A stretch of 64,000 bases of DNA, taken from positions 2,356,001 to 2,420,000 of the forward strand of contig NZ_AP026442.1 of assembly GCF_027923705.1 (NCBI RefSeq). The letters are read 5' to 3'. Position numbers and translations under genes: made by a program. The notes beneath the pieces were generated by a model. That model made no database searches, was not told where the DNA came from, and saw only the letters and a list, made by a program, of their open reading frames with translations. Shown here piece after piece: positions 1 to 8,314 of the stretch. Each line of letters starts with the position of its first letter. Position 1 is the first letter of the stretch. This DNA is from Cellulomonas sp. NTE-D12 (GTDB lineage Bacteria; Actinomycetota; Actinomycetes; Actinomycetales; Cellulomonadaceae).

Positions 1-45
1 CATGCCGCGTGCGATCGTCCGGGTGAGGGTCCTCTGGGGGGTCAT
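1..45 (-). CDS. 5' end of a gene running off the left edge
   Basis: An ATG at position 45 on the minus strand is preceded, six bases upstream, by the ribosome binding site AAGGAG. It opens a frame reading MTPQRTLTRTIARGM up to the window edge. Fifteen residues are too few to name the product. The gene lies downstream of, and in the same direction as, the Crp/Fnr regulator. A perfect FNR-type palindrome sits 57 bases before the start codon, so it is likely a target of that regulator. That the ATG is a real start is inferred from the strong Shine-Dalgarno sequence and the operator-like site. Confidence 0.5.
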   Translation of the reverse strand, partial: MTPQRTLTRTIARGM

Positions 46-101
46 CGTCCGCTCCTTCGTCGTCGGTGAGGCGACGGTACGAAGGCCGCGGACGGCCCGC
101 C

Positions 102-115
102 TTGACGCAGGTCAA
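102..115. promoter_or_regulatory. FNR/Crp-type operator
   Basis: The sequence TTGAC-GCAG-GTCAA is a perfect 5-4-5 inverted repeat of the FNR-box type (classical form TTGAT-N4-ATCAA). It lies between the end of the Crp/Fnr-family gene and the start of the partial gene at the left edge. Binding by the neighbouring regulator is inferred. Confidence 0.55.
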
Positions 116-127
116 GCACCCACCTGG

Positions 128-832
128 TCAGGACGTCGCGCGCCGGTCCAGCGCGGCGGGATCGAGGATCGCGACGTCGCGCCCGGGGAGCACCTCGATC
201 AGCCCGTCCCGCTCCAGGGCCCGCAACCGACGGCTGAGCGTCTCCGGCGTGGTGCCCAGGTACGCGGCGACCTGGTTCTTGGGCAGCGGCAGGTGGACCG
301 TGGCGCGTCCACCGTCCCAGGTGCTGGGGGCGTCGAGCAGGTACGCGGCCACCCGGGTCCCGACGTCGGCGGACGCGAGCGCCGCGAGCATGCGCTCCGC
401 GGAGGTCAGCTTGGCCGCGACGGCGCGCAGCATCCCCACACCGATGTCGGGCATGCGCGCGAGCAGGCGCGCCAGCTCGGCGTGCTCCAGCGTGCACAGC
501 CGGGACGGCTCGACGGCGGTGGCGTCCTCCTCGGCCGGTGCGCCGGTCAGGAACGCCGCCTCGCCCGAGACGTCGCCGGGCCCCAGCACCCGCAGGATCG
601 TGCGGTGCCCGCTCGCGCTGGTGCGGGACACGGCGACCCGGCCCTCGTGGACGACGAGCAGCCGCGACGACCGCTCCCCCGCGCGCACCACGACGTCACC
701 GGCCTCGACCGAGACGGGACGCACGTGCCGGGCTACCTCCGCCTGCTGCTCCCGCGAGAGACCCGCGAACACGGGCACCCGCGCGACGCACGGGTCCGGC
801 GACGCCGTGGTGGACGATCGGGACGCAGGCAC
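128..832 (-). CDS. Crp/Fnr-family transcriptional regulator
   Basis: This 234-residue protein has the two-domain Crp/Fnr layout. An N-terminal cyclic-nucleotide-binding-type beta-barrel starts near CVARVPVFAGLS and contains the segments LRVLGPGDVSGEAAF and AVEPSRLCTLEH. A C-terminal winged helix follows, with recognition-helix region QVAAYLGTTPETLSRRLRAL. Only two cysteines are seen, in DPCV and LCTL, so an FNR-like 4Fe-4S sensor is not evident; it may sense a small ligand, haem/NO or redox in another way. A GTG start just after the end of crtI is chosen because upstream in-frame starts lie inside crtI; no good ribosome binding site is visible, so the start is tentative. It probably acts on the FNR box just downstream. 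Confidence 0.85.
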   Translation of the reverse strand: MPASRSSTTASPDPCVARVPVFAGLSREQQAEVARHVRPVSVEAGDVVVRAGERSSRLLVVHEGRVAVSRTSASGHRTILRVLGPGDVSGEAAFLTGAPAEEDATAVEPSRLCTLEHAELARLLARMPDIGVGMLRAVAAKLTSAERMLAALASADVGTRVAAYLLDAPSTWDGGRATVHLPLPKNQVAAYLGTTPETLSRRLRALERDGLIEVLPGRDVAILDPAALDRRATS

Positions 833-884
833 GTCGGCATCGTCGCACCGGTCCGGGCGACCGTGACCGGCACCCGGAGGCCGG

Positions 885-2417
885 TCACCGCTGCGCGGCT
901 CGCGGACGGTCGACGCCGAGGTCGTCGAGCAGCCGTTCGGCGGCCAGCCGGCCGGACACGAGCGCGGTCGGCACACCGGTGCCCGGGTGGGTGCTGGCGC
1001 CCGCGAAGTAGAGGTTGCGGTAGCGCGCGTGCCGGTTGTGCGGTCGCAGGTAGGCCAGCTGCGGCAGCGTGTGCGCCAGCCCGTGCGTCGCGCCCCAGGC
1101 GAGGTTGTGGTGCGCCTGCCAGGTCAGCGGCGTCGCGGTCGCCTCGACGGTCACGTGCGCGTCGAGGTCGTCGATGCCGACCTGGGACAGCCGCCGCAGC
1201 ACGGCGGAGCGGGCCCTGACCAGCTCACCGGCCCACAGCTCGCGCTCCCGCTCCCGGCGGTCCGGGTCGGTGCCGTCGTAGGTCAGGTGTCCCGACGGCA
1301 CCACGGCGACGAGGGTCTCACCGCCGGGCGGCGCCGCCGTCGGGTCCACCGAAGCGGGGGCGTGCACGTACACGCTGGGGTCGTCCGGCAGGGGCTCGTT
1401 GCGGTCGATGCTGTCGAAGTTCTCGCGGTAGCGGTCGCCGAGGAAGAGGGTGTGCGGCCGCAGCTGCGGGTACCGGCGGTCCAGCCCCCAGTAGAAGCTG
1501 ATCGTCGACCCGGAGAACGTCTTGCGGGCCAGCCGCGCCGCCGGTGCGGGGTCCGGCAGCAGAGCGCGGTAGACGTAGGGCAGGTCGGCGTTGGCGACGA
1601 CGACGTCGGCCGGCAGCACGCCGTCGTCGTGGATCCGGACCCCGGTCGCCCGGCCGCCCTCGACCTCGATGCGCCGCACCGGCTCGTCGTACCGGAACCG
1701 CACGCCCGCCTCGTCCGCGAGCGCCGCGAGCACCTCGACGATCCGGTACATCCCGCCGGTCGGGTACCAGACTCCGTGCGCGAGCTCGCTGTGCGGCGTC
1801 AGGGAGAACGTCGACGGCGCGCTGAACGGGCTCAGCCCCATGTACACGTCCTGGCACGTGAACGCCGCCTTGAGCTGCGGCGAGGCGAAGAACCGGGCCA
1901 TGTGGCGGTAGTGCGGCACCAGCGCGTGGACCCGCAGCGCGAGGGCCAGGCTGCGGGGGTTGACGAAGTCCACGGCCCGGCGGAAGTCGCGCTCGACCAG
2001 GCCCGGCATCGACAGGTCGTAGTGCCGGCGCCCCTCCTCGAGGTAGCGCAGCAGGCCGCCGAAGGAGCCGGGCTCGATCGCCTCGAGCTGGCGGCGCATC
2101 GCCTCCAGGTCGGACGTCATGGCGAGCCGGGTGCCGTCGTCGAACACCATGTCGTACGTCGGGTCGACCCGGACGGGGGCCAGGTCACGGTCGAGGTCGG
2201 CGCCCAGCCGCGCCAGCTCGCTGCGGTAGAGCAACGGCATGATCAGCAGGGTCGGGCCCGTCGAGAACCGATGACCCTCCCGCATGAACTGCCCGAGCCG
2301 GCCGCCGGGCGCCCGGCCCTTCTCGACGACGGTCACGTCAAGGCCCTGCCGGGCGAGGTGGATGGCCGCGGACAGGCCGCCGACGCCTGCGCCGACCACG
2401 ACCGCCCGGGTGCTCAT
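885..2417 (-). CDS. crtI: phytoene desaturase (carotenoid dehydrogenase)
   Basis: A 510-residue FAD-dependent desaturase that introduces double bases of conjugation into phytoene, giving neurosporene or lycopene, at the membrane. The N-terminus carries the dinucleotide-binding signature VVVGAGVGGLSAAIHLARQG followed by the VVEKGRAPGGRLGQF segment. The C-terminus has the FAD motif region YFAGASTHPGTGVPTAL that is typical of CrtI. Length matches the family (about 500). The start overlaps the crtB stop by four bases (ATGA), so the two are translationally coupled and made in equal amounts. No crtE (GGPP synthase) or cyclase lies in the window, so the final carotenoid cannot be named. Confidence 0.93.
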   Translation of the reverse strand: MSTRAVVVGAGVGGLSAAIHLARQGLDVTVVEKGRAPGGRLGQFMREGHRFSTGPTLLIMPLLYRSELARLGADLDRDLAPVRVDPTYDMVFDDGTRLAMTSDLEAMRRQLEAIEPGSFGGLLRYLEEGRRHYDLSMPGLVERDFRRAVDFVNPRSLALALRVHALVPHYRHMARFFASPQLKAAFTCQDVYMGLSPFSAPSTFSLTPHSELAHGVWYPTGGMYRIVEVLAALADEAGVRFRYDEPVRRIEVEGGRATGVRIHDDGVLPADVVVANADLPYVYRALLPDPAPAARLARKTFSGSTISFYWGLDRRYPQLRPHTLFLGDRYRENFDSIDRNEPLPDDPSVYVHAPASVDPTAAPPGGETLVAVVPSGHLTYDGTDPDRRERERELWAGELVRARSAVLRRLSQVGIDDLDAHVTVEATATPLTWQAHHNLAWGATHGLAHTLPQLAYLRPHNRHARYRNLYFAGASTHPGTGVPTALVSGRLAAERLLDDLGVDRPRAAQR

Positions 2418-3376
2418 GCGCCGACCGCCTGCCGCGCGCCACGGGCGGCCGCCGGCGACCCGGTGAGCGCCGACCGCGCGGTCCGCACCGCGATCCGCAC
2501 ACCGCCGCGCCACGTCGCCCGCTCGGGGTAGGACGCTCGCAGCCGGTACCCGTCGTGCTCGATCGCGTCCAGCACCCACTCGAACCGGGCGACGTACGCG
2601 TGACCGGCCAGCCGGCACCGTCGGCTCTCCACCTCGGTGAACGACCGGCGGCCCGCCGCGAAGCAGGACCGGGCGAGCGCCACGCGGTCCTGCACCCACG
2701 CGCGCACGTCCGGCTCGTGCACCCAGTCCAGGGGCTGGGCACCGTGCCGCACCAGCTCGGCCGGGAGGTTGAGATACCCCGCCTCGACGTCCTCGACCAG
2801 GTCGCGCAGCATGTGCGCGACGTGGGCGCCGCGCACCGCGACGTACCGGTCGGCACCGTGCGGCGCGCCCGCACCGTGGCCGATGCAGTGGTGCAGCGCC
2901 TCCGTCACCGCGACGGACAGGCACTGCGTGTACGCGTCGAGGGTCGGCGCGTCGACCGCTCGTCCCCGTCGACCGGCGTCGACCTGCATCACGTCGAGCA
3001 TCGAGCGCAGGCAGAGCGGCAGCCCCTCGCCGTCCGGCGGGGGCACAGCCGGACGCAGGGGCCGGCGGTCGCCGTCGCGGTCGACGAGCCCGAGCAGCAG
3101 CGCCTCCTGCGGCCGCAGCGCGCTGCACGGTCGTCCGTCGAGCGCAGCCTCCAGCAGGGCACGCTGCTGGGCGACGAAGGCCAGCCGCCGCCGGTCGTCG
3201 GGTAGGTGCTCGTCCACCTGGTCGTCGAGCCAGCGGAAGTAGGCGTAGAGCGCGAAGCCGTCCCCTCGGAAGTCGCGGTCGGCCAGCCGGCGCACCGTGA
3301 GGTACGACTGCAGGCTCGCCGCCCGGGTGATGGACGCCGCGAGCGCGTCCTGGGTCGCACCACCGCGCCCTGGCAT
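2414..3376 (-). CDS. crtB: phytoene synthase
   Basis: A 320-residue trans-isoprenyl diphosphate synthase that condenses two GGPP into phytoene. Both aspartate-rich motifs that bind Mg-diphosphate are visible: WLDDQVDEH near residue 55 and DLVEDVEAGYLNLP near residue 170. The start MPGRGG is preceded by AGAAGGCGG. First gene of a crtB-crtI operon, read away from a divergent TetR gene across a 196-bp gap that should hold both promoters. Squalene or diapophytoene synthase activity is a less likely alternative, since crtI is coupled to it. Confidence 0.9.
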   Translation of the reverse strand: MPGRGGATQDALAASITRAASLQSYLTVRRLADRDFRGDGFALYAYFRWLDDQVDEHLPDDRRRLAFVAQQRALLEAALDGRPCSALRPQEALLLGLVDRDGDRRPLRPAVPPPDGEGLPLCLRSMLDVMQVDAGRRGRAVDAPTLDAYTQCLSVAVTEALHHCIGHGAGAPHGADRYVAVRGAHVAHMLRDLVEDVEAGYLNLPAELVRHGAQPLDWVHEPDVRAWVQDRVALARSCFAAGRRSFTEVESRRCRLAGHAYVARFEWVLDAIEHDGYRLRASYPERATWRGGVRIAVRTARSALTGSPAAARGARQAVGA

Positions 3377-3559
3377 CCACCGCCGCCTTCTGTGCCGTCC
3401 GGCTTCTCCGGCCCCGATGCGCCCGGTCCGCACCTGCGCGCAGGGCGTCGTGCCGGTCCCTGCTGGGAACGTAGCCACGGCCCCCGCCCGCCCGCGCGGG
3501 TCCTCCGACCCATCCGAGCGATCTGCGTCACACCTCGGGACGTTCGTCCTCGGCAGCGA

Positions 3560-3573
3560 TATAGTGAACAACG
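3560..3573 (+). promoter_or_regulatory. -10 element for a leaderless TetR transcript
   Basis: TATAGT (TANNNT type) at 3560-3565 ends seven bases before the GTG at 3573. This is the spacing expected when transcription starts at the start codon, which is common in Actinobacteria. No ribosome binding site is present. No clear -35 element was seen. Confidence 0.4.
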
Positions 3574-4166
3574 TGTCCAGTAATACCGACACCGCCCGAC
3601 CTGGCCGGCCACGCTCCGAGCGGCGGAGAACCGCGATCCTCGAGGCCGCCGCCGAGCTCGCCCTCGCCGGGGGGTCGATCCCGACCATGGACGCCATCGC
3701 CGCGCGCGCCGGCGTCTCCCGGACCACCCTGTACAAGTGGTGGCCGTCGGCCGCCACGGTGCTCCTCGAGGGGCTGCTCGAGCACTTCCACGAGAGCATC
3801 GAGTTCGACGACGACCTGCCGGTGCGCGAGGCGCTCACCGCGCAGGTGGACGCGCTGGTGCACCTGCTGCGCGACACCTCCGCCGGGATGCTGCTGCGGC
3901 AGCTGATGGCGGCGTCGATCACCGAGCGCGACGTGGCCGCCGCGATGCTGGAGCACTGGCTCGAACCGCGCCGGCTGGCCGCGATCCACCACCTCGAGCG
4001 CGGCATCGCCACGGGCGTCGTCCGCCCGGGCACCGACACCGGACTGGTGACGGACACCTTGTTCGCACCCGCCTACTACCGGCTGATCTGGGGGCACACC
4101 GAGCTGGGCGACGACCTCGCCGAGCAGGTGTGCGCGCTGGTCTGGCCGAGCGTCGCCACCCCCTGA
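3573..4166 (+). CDS. TetR/AcrR-family transcriptional regulator
   Basis: A 197-residue TetR repressor. The N-terminal helix-turn-helix is clear (IPTMDAIAARAGVSRTTLYK, about residues 36-55), followed by a helical ligand and dimer domain of the TetR_C type ending in LAEQVCALVWPSVATP. The GTG at 3573 is chosen for its placement after a TATAGT box; a second in-frame GTG lies nine bases upstream. It is divergent from crtB and 65 bp upstream of poxB in the same direction, so it could control carotenoid synthesis, pyruvate oxidase or both. No clear palindromic operator was recognised in the gap. Tandem copies of a CTGATCCCC-type repeat follow the stop codon. Confidence 0.85.
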   Translation: MSSNTDTARPGRPRSERRRTAILEAAAELALAGGSIPTMDAIAARAGVSRTTLYKWWPSAATVLLEGLLEHFHESIEFDDDLPVREALTAQVDALVHLLRDTSAGMLLRQLMAASITERDVAAAMLEHWLEPRRLAAIHHLERGIATGVVRPGTDTGLVTDTLFAPAYYRLIWGHTELGDDLAEQVCALVWPSVATP

Positions 4167-4231
4167 TCCCCACCCCCTGATCCCCCACCCGCACCACCCG
4201 CCACCACAGGCCCACCACGAAGAAGGTCCAC

Positions 4232-5953
4232 ATGGTCACCGTCGCCAAGAACATGGTCGACACGCTCGTCGCCGCCGGGGTCAAGCGCGTCTACGGCATC
4301 CCCGGCGACTCGCTCAACGGCTTCACCGACGCGCTGCGCGGCTCGGGGATCGACTGGGTGCACGTGCGGCACGAGGAGGCCGCGGCGTTCGCGGCCGGTG
4401 CCGAGGCGGCGCTGACCGGCGAGCTGGCGGTCTGCGTCGGCAGCGCCGGCCCCGGCAACCTGCACCTGATCAACGGGCTGTTCGACGCGCAGCGGTCGGG
4501 CGCGCCGGTGCTGGCGATCGCGGCGCACATCCCGACGTCGGAGATCGGCAGCGGCTACTTCCAGGAGACCCACCCGCAGGAGCTGTTCCGCGAGTGCTCG
4601 GTGTACTCCGAGTACGCGAGCTCGCCGACCCAGATGCCGCGCATCCTGCGCACCGCGATGCAGACGGCGCTCGAGAAGAAGGGCGTCGCCGTCGTCGTGA
4701 TCCCGGGCGACGTCGCCCTGGCCGAGGCCGAGGACACGCGCGTCACGCCGGTGCGTGCCGCCCGGCCGCGGATCCTGCCGTCCACCGCCGAGCTGGAGCA
4801 GGCCGCCCAGCTGCTGGGCGCGGGCCGCAAGGTGACGATCCTCGCGGGTGCGGGCGTCGACGGCGCGCACGACGAGGTCGTGGCACTGGCCGACCGCCTG
4901 GCCGCGCCGATCGTGCACACGCTGCGCTCCAAGCAGTTCGTCGAGCACGACAACCCCTTCGACGTCGGCATGACCGGTCTGCTCGGCTTCGCCTCCGGCT
5001 ACCGCGCGCTCGAGGCGTGCGACACCCTGCTGATGCTCGGCACCGACTTCCCGTACCGGCCCTTCCTGCCCGAGAAGGCCACCGTGATCCAGGTGGACAT
5101 CCGTGGCGAGAACCTCGGCCGCCGCACGCCGCTGGCGCTCGGCATGGTCGGCGACGTCAAGGAGACGGTCACCGCGCTGCTGCCGCTGCTGGCCAAGAAG
5201 ACGGACCGCTCGCACCTGGACGACTCCCTCGCCCACTACCGCACCACGCGCACCAAGCTCGACGACCTGGCCACCCCCCGCAAGGGCGACCAGCCGCTGC
5301 ACCCGCAGTACGTCGCCAAGGTGATCGACGAGGTCGCCTCGAAGGACGCCGTGTTCATCCCCGACGTCGGCTCCCCCGTCATCTGGGCCGCCCGCTACCT
5401 GACCATGAACGGCGACCGGAAGGTGATCGGCTCGTTCATCCACGGGTCGATGGCCAACGCGCTGCCGCAGGCCGTCGGCGCGCAGGCGGCGTTCCCGGGA
5501 CGTCAGGTGGTGGCGATGTCCGGCGACGGCGGGGTCGCGATGCTGCTCGGCGAGCTGCTGACGTTCACCCAGAACAAGCTGCCGGTGAAGATCGTGGTGT
5601 TCAACAACTCGTCGCTCAACTTCGTCGAGCTGGAGATGAAGGCTGCCGGGTTCGTCACCAACGCGACCGGGCTGGAGAACCCGAACCTGGCCGGGATCGC
5701 CGCGGCGGCGGGCCTCAAGGCGTTCCGGGTGGAGCGGTCGGCGGACCTGCGCAAGGCCCTGGAGGAGGCGTTCGCGTACGACGGGCCCGCCTTCGTCGAC
5801 GTGGTCACCGAGCGCCAGGAGCTGACCATCCCGCCGTCGATCAAGCTCGACCAGGCCAAGGGCTTCGCGCTGTACGCCCTGCGGACCCTGCTGTCCGGCC
5901 GCGGCGACGAGCTGCTGGACCTCGGGCGGGCGAACCTGCGCCAGGTGTTCTGA
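4232..5953 (+). CDS. poxB: pyruvate oxidase / pyruvate:quinone dehydrogenase
   Basis: A 573-residue thiamine-diphosphate enzyme that decarboxylates pyruvate to acetate and passes electrons to quinone at the membrane (PoxB), or to oxygen in related oxidases. The ThDP-N domain shows GIPGDSLNGFTDAL and the activating glutamate in VRHEEAAAF (E48/E49). The central FAD-binding domain follows. The ThDP-C domain carries AMSGDGGVAMLLGEL with the downstream NN pair of the Mg-ThDP motif. Length matches E. coli PoxB (572). The start has AAGAAGG upstream. The gene follows a TetR regulator and has no obvious partner genes. The quinone-dependent assignment is inferred from overall length and the C-terminal segment. 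Confidence 0.9.
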   Translation: MVTVAKNMVDTLVAAGVKRVYGIPGDSLNGFTDALRGSGIDWVHVRHEEAAAFAAGAEAALTGELAVCVGSAGPGNLHLINGLFDAQRSGAPVLAIAAHIPTSEIGSGYFQETHPQELFRECSVYSEYASSPTQMPRILRTAMQTALEKKGVAVVVIPGDVALAEAEDTRVTPVRAARPRILPSTAELEQAAQLLGAGRKVTILAGAGVDGAHDEVVALADRLAAPIVHTLRSKQFVEHDNPFDVGMTGLLGFASGYRALEACDTLLMLGTDFPYRPFLPEKATVIQVDIRGENLGRRTPLALGMVGDVKETVTALLPLLAKKTDRSHLDDSLAHYRTTRTKLDDLATPRKGDQPLHPQYVAKVIDEVASKDAVFIPDVGSPVIWAARYLTMNGDRKVIGSFIHGSMANALPQAVGAQAAFPGRQVVAMSGDGGVAMLLGELLTFTQNKLPVKIVVFNNSSLNFVELEMKAAGFVTNATGLENPNLAGIAAAAGLKAFRVERSADLRKALEEAFAYDGPAFVDVVTERQELTIPPSIKLDQAKGFALYALRTLLSGRGDELLDLGRANLRQVF

Positions 5954-6107
5954 AGCCACGACCAAGGGCGTCAGCACCGTTCGGACCGATCGGGAGAACC
6001 GCTGACCGCCCGAGTGAGACGTGAGCGCCATTCGAATCCGACGTAAGCCCAACACAAGAATGGACGCGTGCACTAAATACCCACGAGCGCACCTCGAACT
6101 TGCGGCA

Positions 6108-6731
6108 TCACGGGGCTATCGGCGCCGTCACGCCCGCCAGCCCTCTTGGGCGCCCGTCGACCGCTGCATCGACACGAAGAACCGTCTCTCGGCAAATCGC
6201 TGCGATGCGCACCAGCGTCGTCTCCGTTAGGTTCAATCGGTCTCCTACCAGTTCGATTCCGGCCGCCTTCAATGCCGCTCTGGTTTTCACATCAGAGCGC
6301 AACTGGCGACGGGTTAGCGATCCTAGGCCATGAGCGATCGCATTTCTCCCCTCTGCGACTTGATCAATCGGCTTCCAGTCAATTTTCACGTCCAGCCAAT
6401 CCTTGTAGCGGCGCTGCTGGTCCACCCAATTTCCGGTGGCCCCGACCGCCGCGTCCGCCCAGACCTTGGAAACGACGACGTCCCTGCCGGGCTCCACGAG
6501 ACCCTCGACCTCGGTCAGCAGGCGGTCCGCACAGAAGGCTTCCGTTATCGAGAGCAGGCGCATGAACGTGGCATGGCGCTGCATCTCCTGCCGGTCGAAG
6601 CTTGCGCTCCCGAGCCGTCGGCCTTCTCGCGAATGGACCATCTTGCCAATAACAGTTCGATGAGCCCCCAGCGTTCTACCAAGGAGAGCACACGCAGCCT
6701 CGGCGCGCTCCGACGCAACCCTCTCGCTCAC
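6108..6731 (-). CDS. HEPN-domain protein partnered with a reverse transcriptase
   Basis: A 207-residue, mostly helical protein. The segment EGRNAIAHG contains R129-N-A-I-A-H134, the R-x4-H signature of HEPN domains; HEPN proteins in defence systems are typically RNases or RNA-binding toxins. The upstream half is a helical bundle (MRLLSITEAFCADRLLTEVEGL). Its GTG start overlaps the RT stop codon (GTGA), so translation is coupled and the two proteins probably act together. In the phage-abortive protein AbiA, as I recall, an RT and a HEPN domain occur in one chain; here they would be split. Active RNase function is inferred from the two motif residues only. No DNA-binding or membrane segment is seen. 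Confidence 0.7.
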   Translation of the reverse strand: MSERVASERAEAACALLGRTLGAHRTVIGKMVHSREGRRLGSASFDRQEMQRHATFMRLLSITEAFCADRLLTEVEGLVEPGRDVVVSKVWADAAVGATGNWVDQQRRYKDWLDVKIDWKPIDQVAEGRNAIAHGLGSLTRRQLRSDVKTRAALKAAGIELVGDRLNLTETTLVRIAAICRETVLRVDAAVDGRPRGLAGVTAPIAP

Positions 6732-8314
6732 TGTCCGATCGATTCAATCAGGATCCGATCCAGTTGGTTATCGGCGGCTTCGAGCGCCCTCGACCTGTCG
6801 ACCTGTGCAAGGCCCCACAATGCCAGCGTCCGCCAAACGCTCCCAAGCCTGTCGACCGTCCCTGCCAGAACGTTCGGGTCGCCGCGTCCGATCCGTCCGA
6901 GCGCTGCTGCAGCATGTGCCGCCAATGCATCTGGGCCATGCTGAGCACGCTCGTGAAGCCACTCCACATGAGGCCGCCTGGCGTTACTGCCGCGAAGGAA
7001 CCCCGAGGCATAGGCGATCCAGATCCCCTGCCAATCGCTAAGTAATTCGCTGCGAACCACTCCATCCAAGGTGCTGCGCACCGCGCGCCGTTCATTTGTT
7101 CCCCAGCCCGCAAGGGATTCGAGATACAGACTTACCTGTGGAGTGACACCCGGCTCAAATCGCAAGATTGCCTCAATCCAGTCGAGCATCTGTTGATCGC
7201 CGCCCTCCCCCAGTATGGGAAGCGCCCGGCTTAGAAGGGACTGAGTGATGGCAGCTTCCTGCCGCGATTGAACCTCCTCCGACTCATCCTCGGAAGCCCA
7301 GAGACTGAATGCGCGTTGCGCGGCCGACAAGCGTTCTGGGGAGATCTCATCTGACGCAGCTTGGGGAACGTCGGAAACTACTTCATCTTCGTCGACAGAC
7401 CCCTCGATCGGAACGAGACCGAGAGTCGTTGACTCCTCCACCGTTGCGTCGTCCGAATATCTGTCCGTCAAAAGCGTAAGATCGATACCATCGCCGGCTG
7501 TTCCATCAAAGAGCCGCTTTTCGGCTTCTGTAAACGACGTCAAAGAGTTGCGATAGTGCTCTGCTTCGTACGTATATGTCTTCCGCTCGTTTAGCACGAG
7601 GCCGAGGGATCTCACTTCCGACGCACACGCCTCGAGGGCCCGGCGCGCTTCGCCCAGACTTCGCGTCGCAATGCGGAAGTCATCTGAATAGGTAACGACA
7701 GCGTAACCACGCCTCCGGAGCCTCCGCCGGACTGGATCAATATACGCGTCCCCGAGTACATCGCTGGACTGGTGAACTTGGGGTAGACCAACACGCCGAC
7801 CCATCACTTGACCGAGTAAAGCAATCAGGCGATCGACGACCGGTTCGTCTCCGGTTTGCCCGATCAACTCGTCGGACAGTGTTTCGTGGTCCACGTATTC
7901 GTAGTATGCGGTGACGTCCGTCTTGCTGATGTGCGTTACATCTGGTACTGACAGCGGGGAATTTCGAAACTCCGCCATTGGGAGCCGGTGGACGAGGTTC
8001 GCCGGCAGCGCTTCGACAAGCCGGTTGCACAGTGCTCGGTACAGAGCGGCATCCTGGAGGCTCATCGTGGTGAGAGGCCTAGTGCCCCGCCAACCCTTCC
8101 CGGCGAAGACTACGTCGCCCCGCGCGCCAACCTCGAGGCGACGCAGTCTTGGACGTAGCCAAGTGGCTACGTCACGAGGACGGCCCAGCAACACTGCGTA
8201 GTCGTACCGTGGTGGCAACAGACGATGCTGCGTAGCTAATTCCCTCGAAGTTGCGCTCAGCACGTCGTCGAGCGTCAGGGCCACGCCGTCCTTCGTCATG
8301 CGGAAATGGTGCAC
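6728..8314 (-). CDS. reverse transcriptase of the defence-associated (UG/Abi-like) type
   Basis: A protein of 528 residues from the GTG at 8314, or 523 from the ATG at 8299; neither start has a clear ribosome binding site. RT palm motifs are present in order: motif A with D133 in KTDVTAYYEYVDH, motif B GLPQVHQSSDVLGDAY (about 177-191), motif C Y209-S-D-D212, and motif D with GLVLNERKTY. All three catalytic aspartates are intact. An acidic linker (about 270-320) leads to a helical C-terminal region (about 320-528) that resembles the alpha-repeat tail of UG/Abi reverse transcriptases. There is no maturase, endonuclease or integrase domain, and no msr/msd-like repeat was recognised, so a group II intron or classical retron is unlikely. 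The subgroup is unknown. Confidence 0.82.
   Translation of the reverse strand: MHHFRMTKDGVALTLDDVLSATSRELATQHRLLPPRYDYAVLLGRPRDVATWLRPRLRRLEVGARGDVVFAGKGWRGTRPLTTMSLQDAALYRALCNRLVEALPANLVHRLPMAEFRNSPLSVPDVTHISKTDVTAYYEYVDHETLSDELIGQTGDEPVVDRLIALLGQVMGRRVGLPQVHQSSDVLGDAYIDPVRRRLRRRGYAVVTYSDDFRIATRSLGEARRALEACASEVRSLGLVLNERKTYTYEAEHYRNSLTSFTEAEKRLFDGTAGDGIDLTLLTDRYSDDATVEESTTLGLVPIEGSVDEDEVVSDVPQAASDEISPERLSAAQRAFSLWASEDESEEVQSRQEAAITQSLLSRALPILGEGGDQQMLDWIEAILRFEPGVTPQVSLYLESLAGWGTNERRAVRSTLDGVVRSELLSDWQGIWIAYASGFLRGSNARRPHVEWLHERAQHGPDALAAHAAAALGRIGRGDPNVLAGTVDRLGSVWRTLALWGLAQVDRSRALEAADNQLDRILIESIGQ

Noticed and set aside
6031..6039. TTCGAATCC resembling a tRNA T-loop, possible attachment site next to the RT island
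   Set aside because: No acceptor stem, anticodon arm or matching copy at the other end of the island could be found.
4076..6073. Very long open frame antisense to poxB
   Set aside because: High-GC shadow frame with no protein-family features; poxB on the other strand explains the sequence fully.
7447..7459. Second YSDD tetrapeptide in the RT protein (residues 286-289)
   Set aside because: It lies in the acidic linker beyond motif D, without surrounding palm motifs; the true motif C is at residues 209-212.
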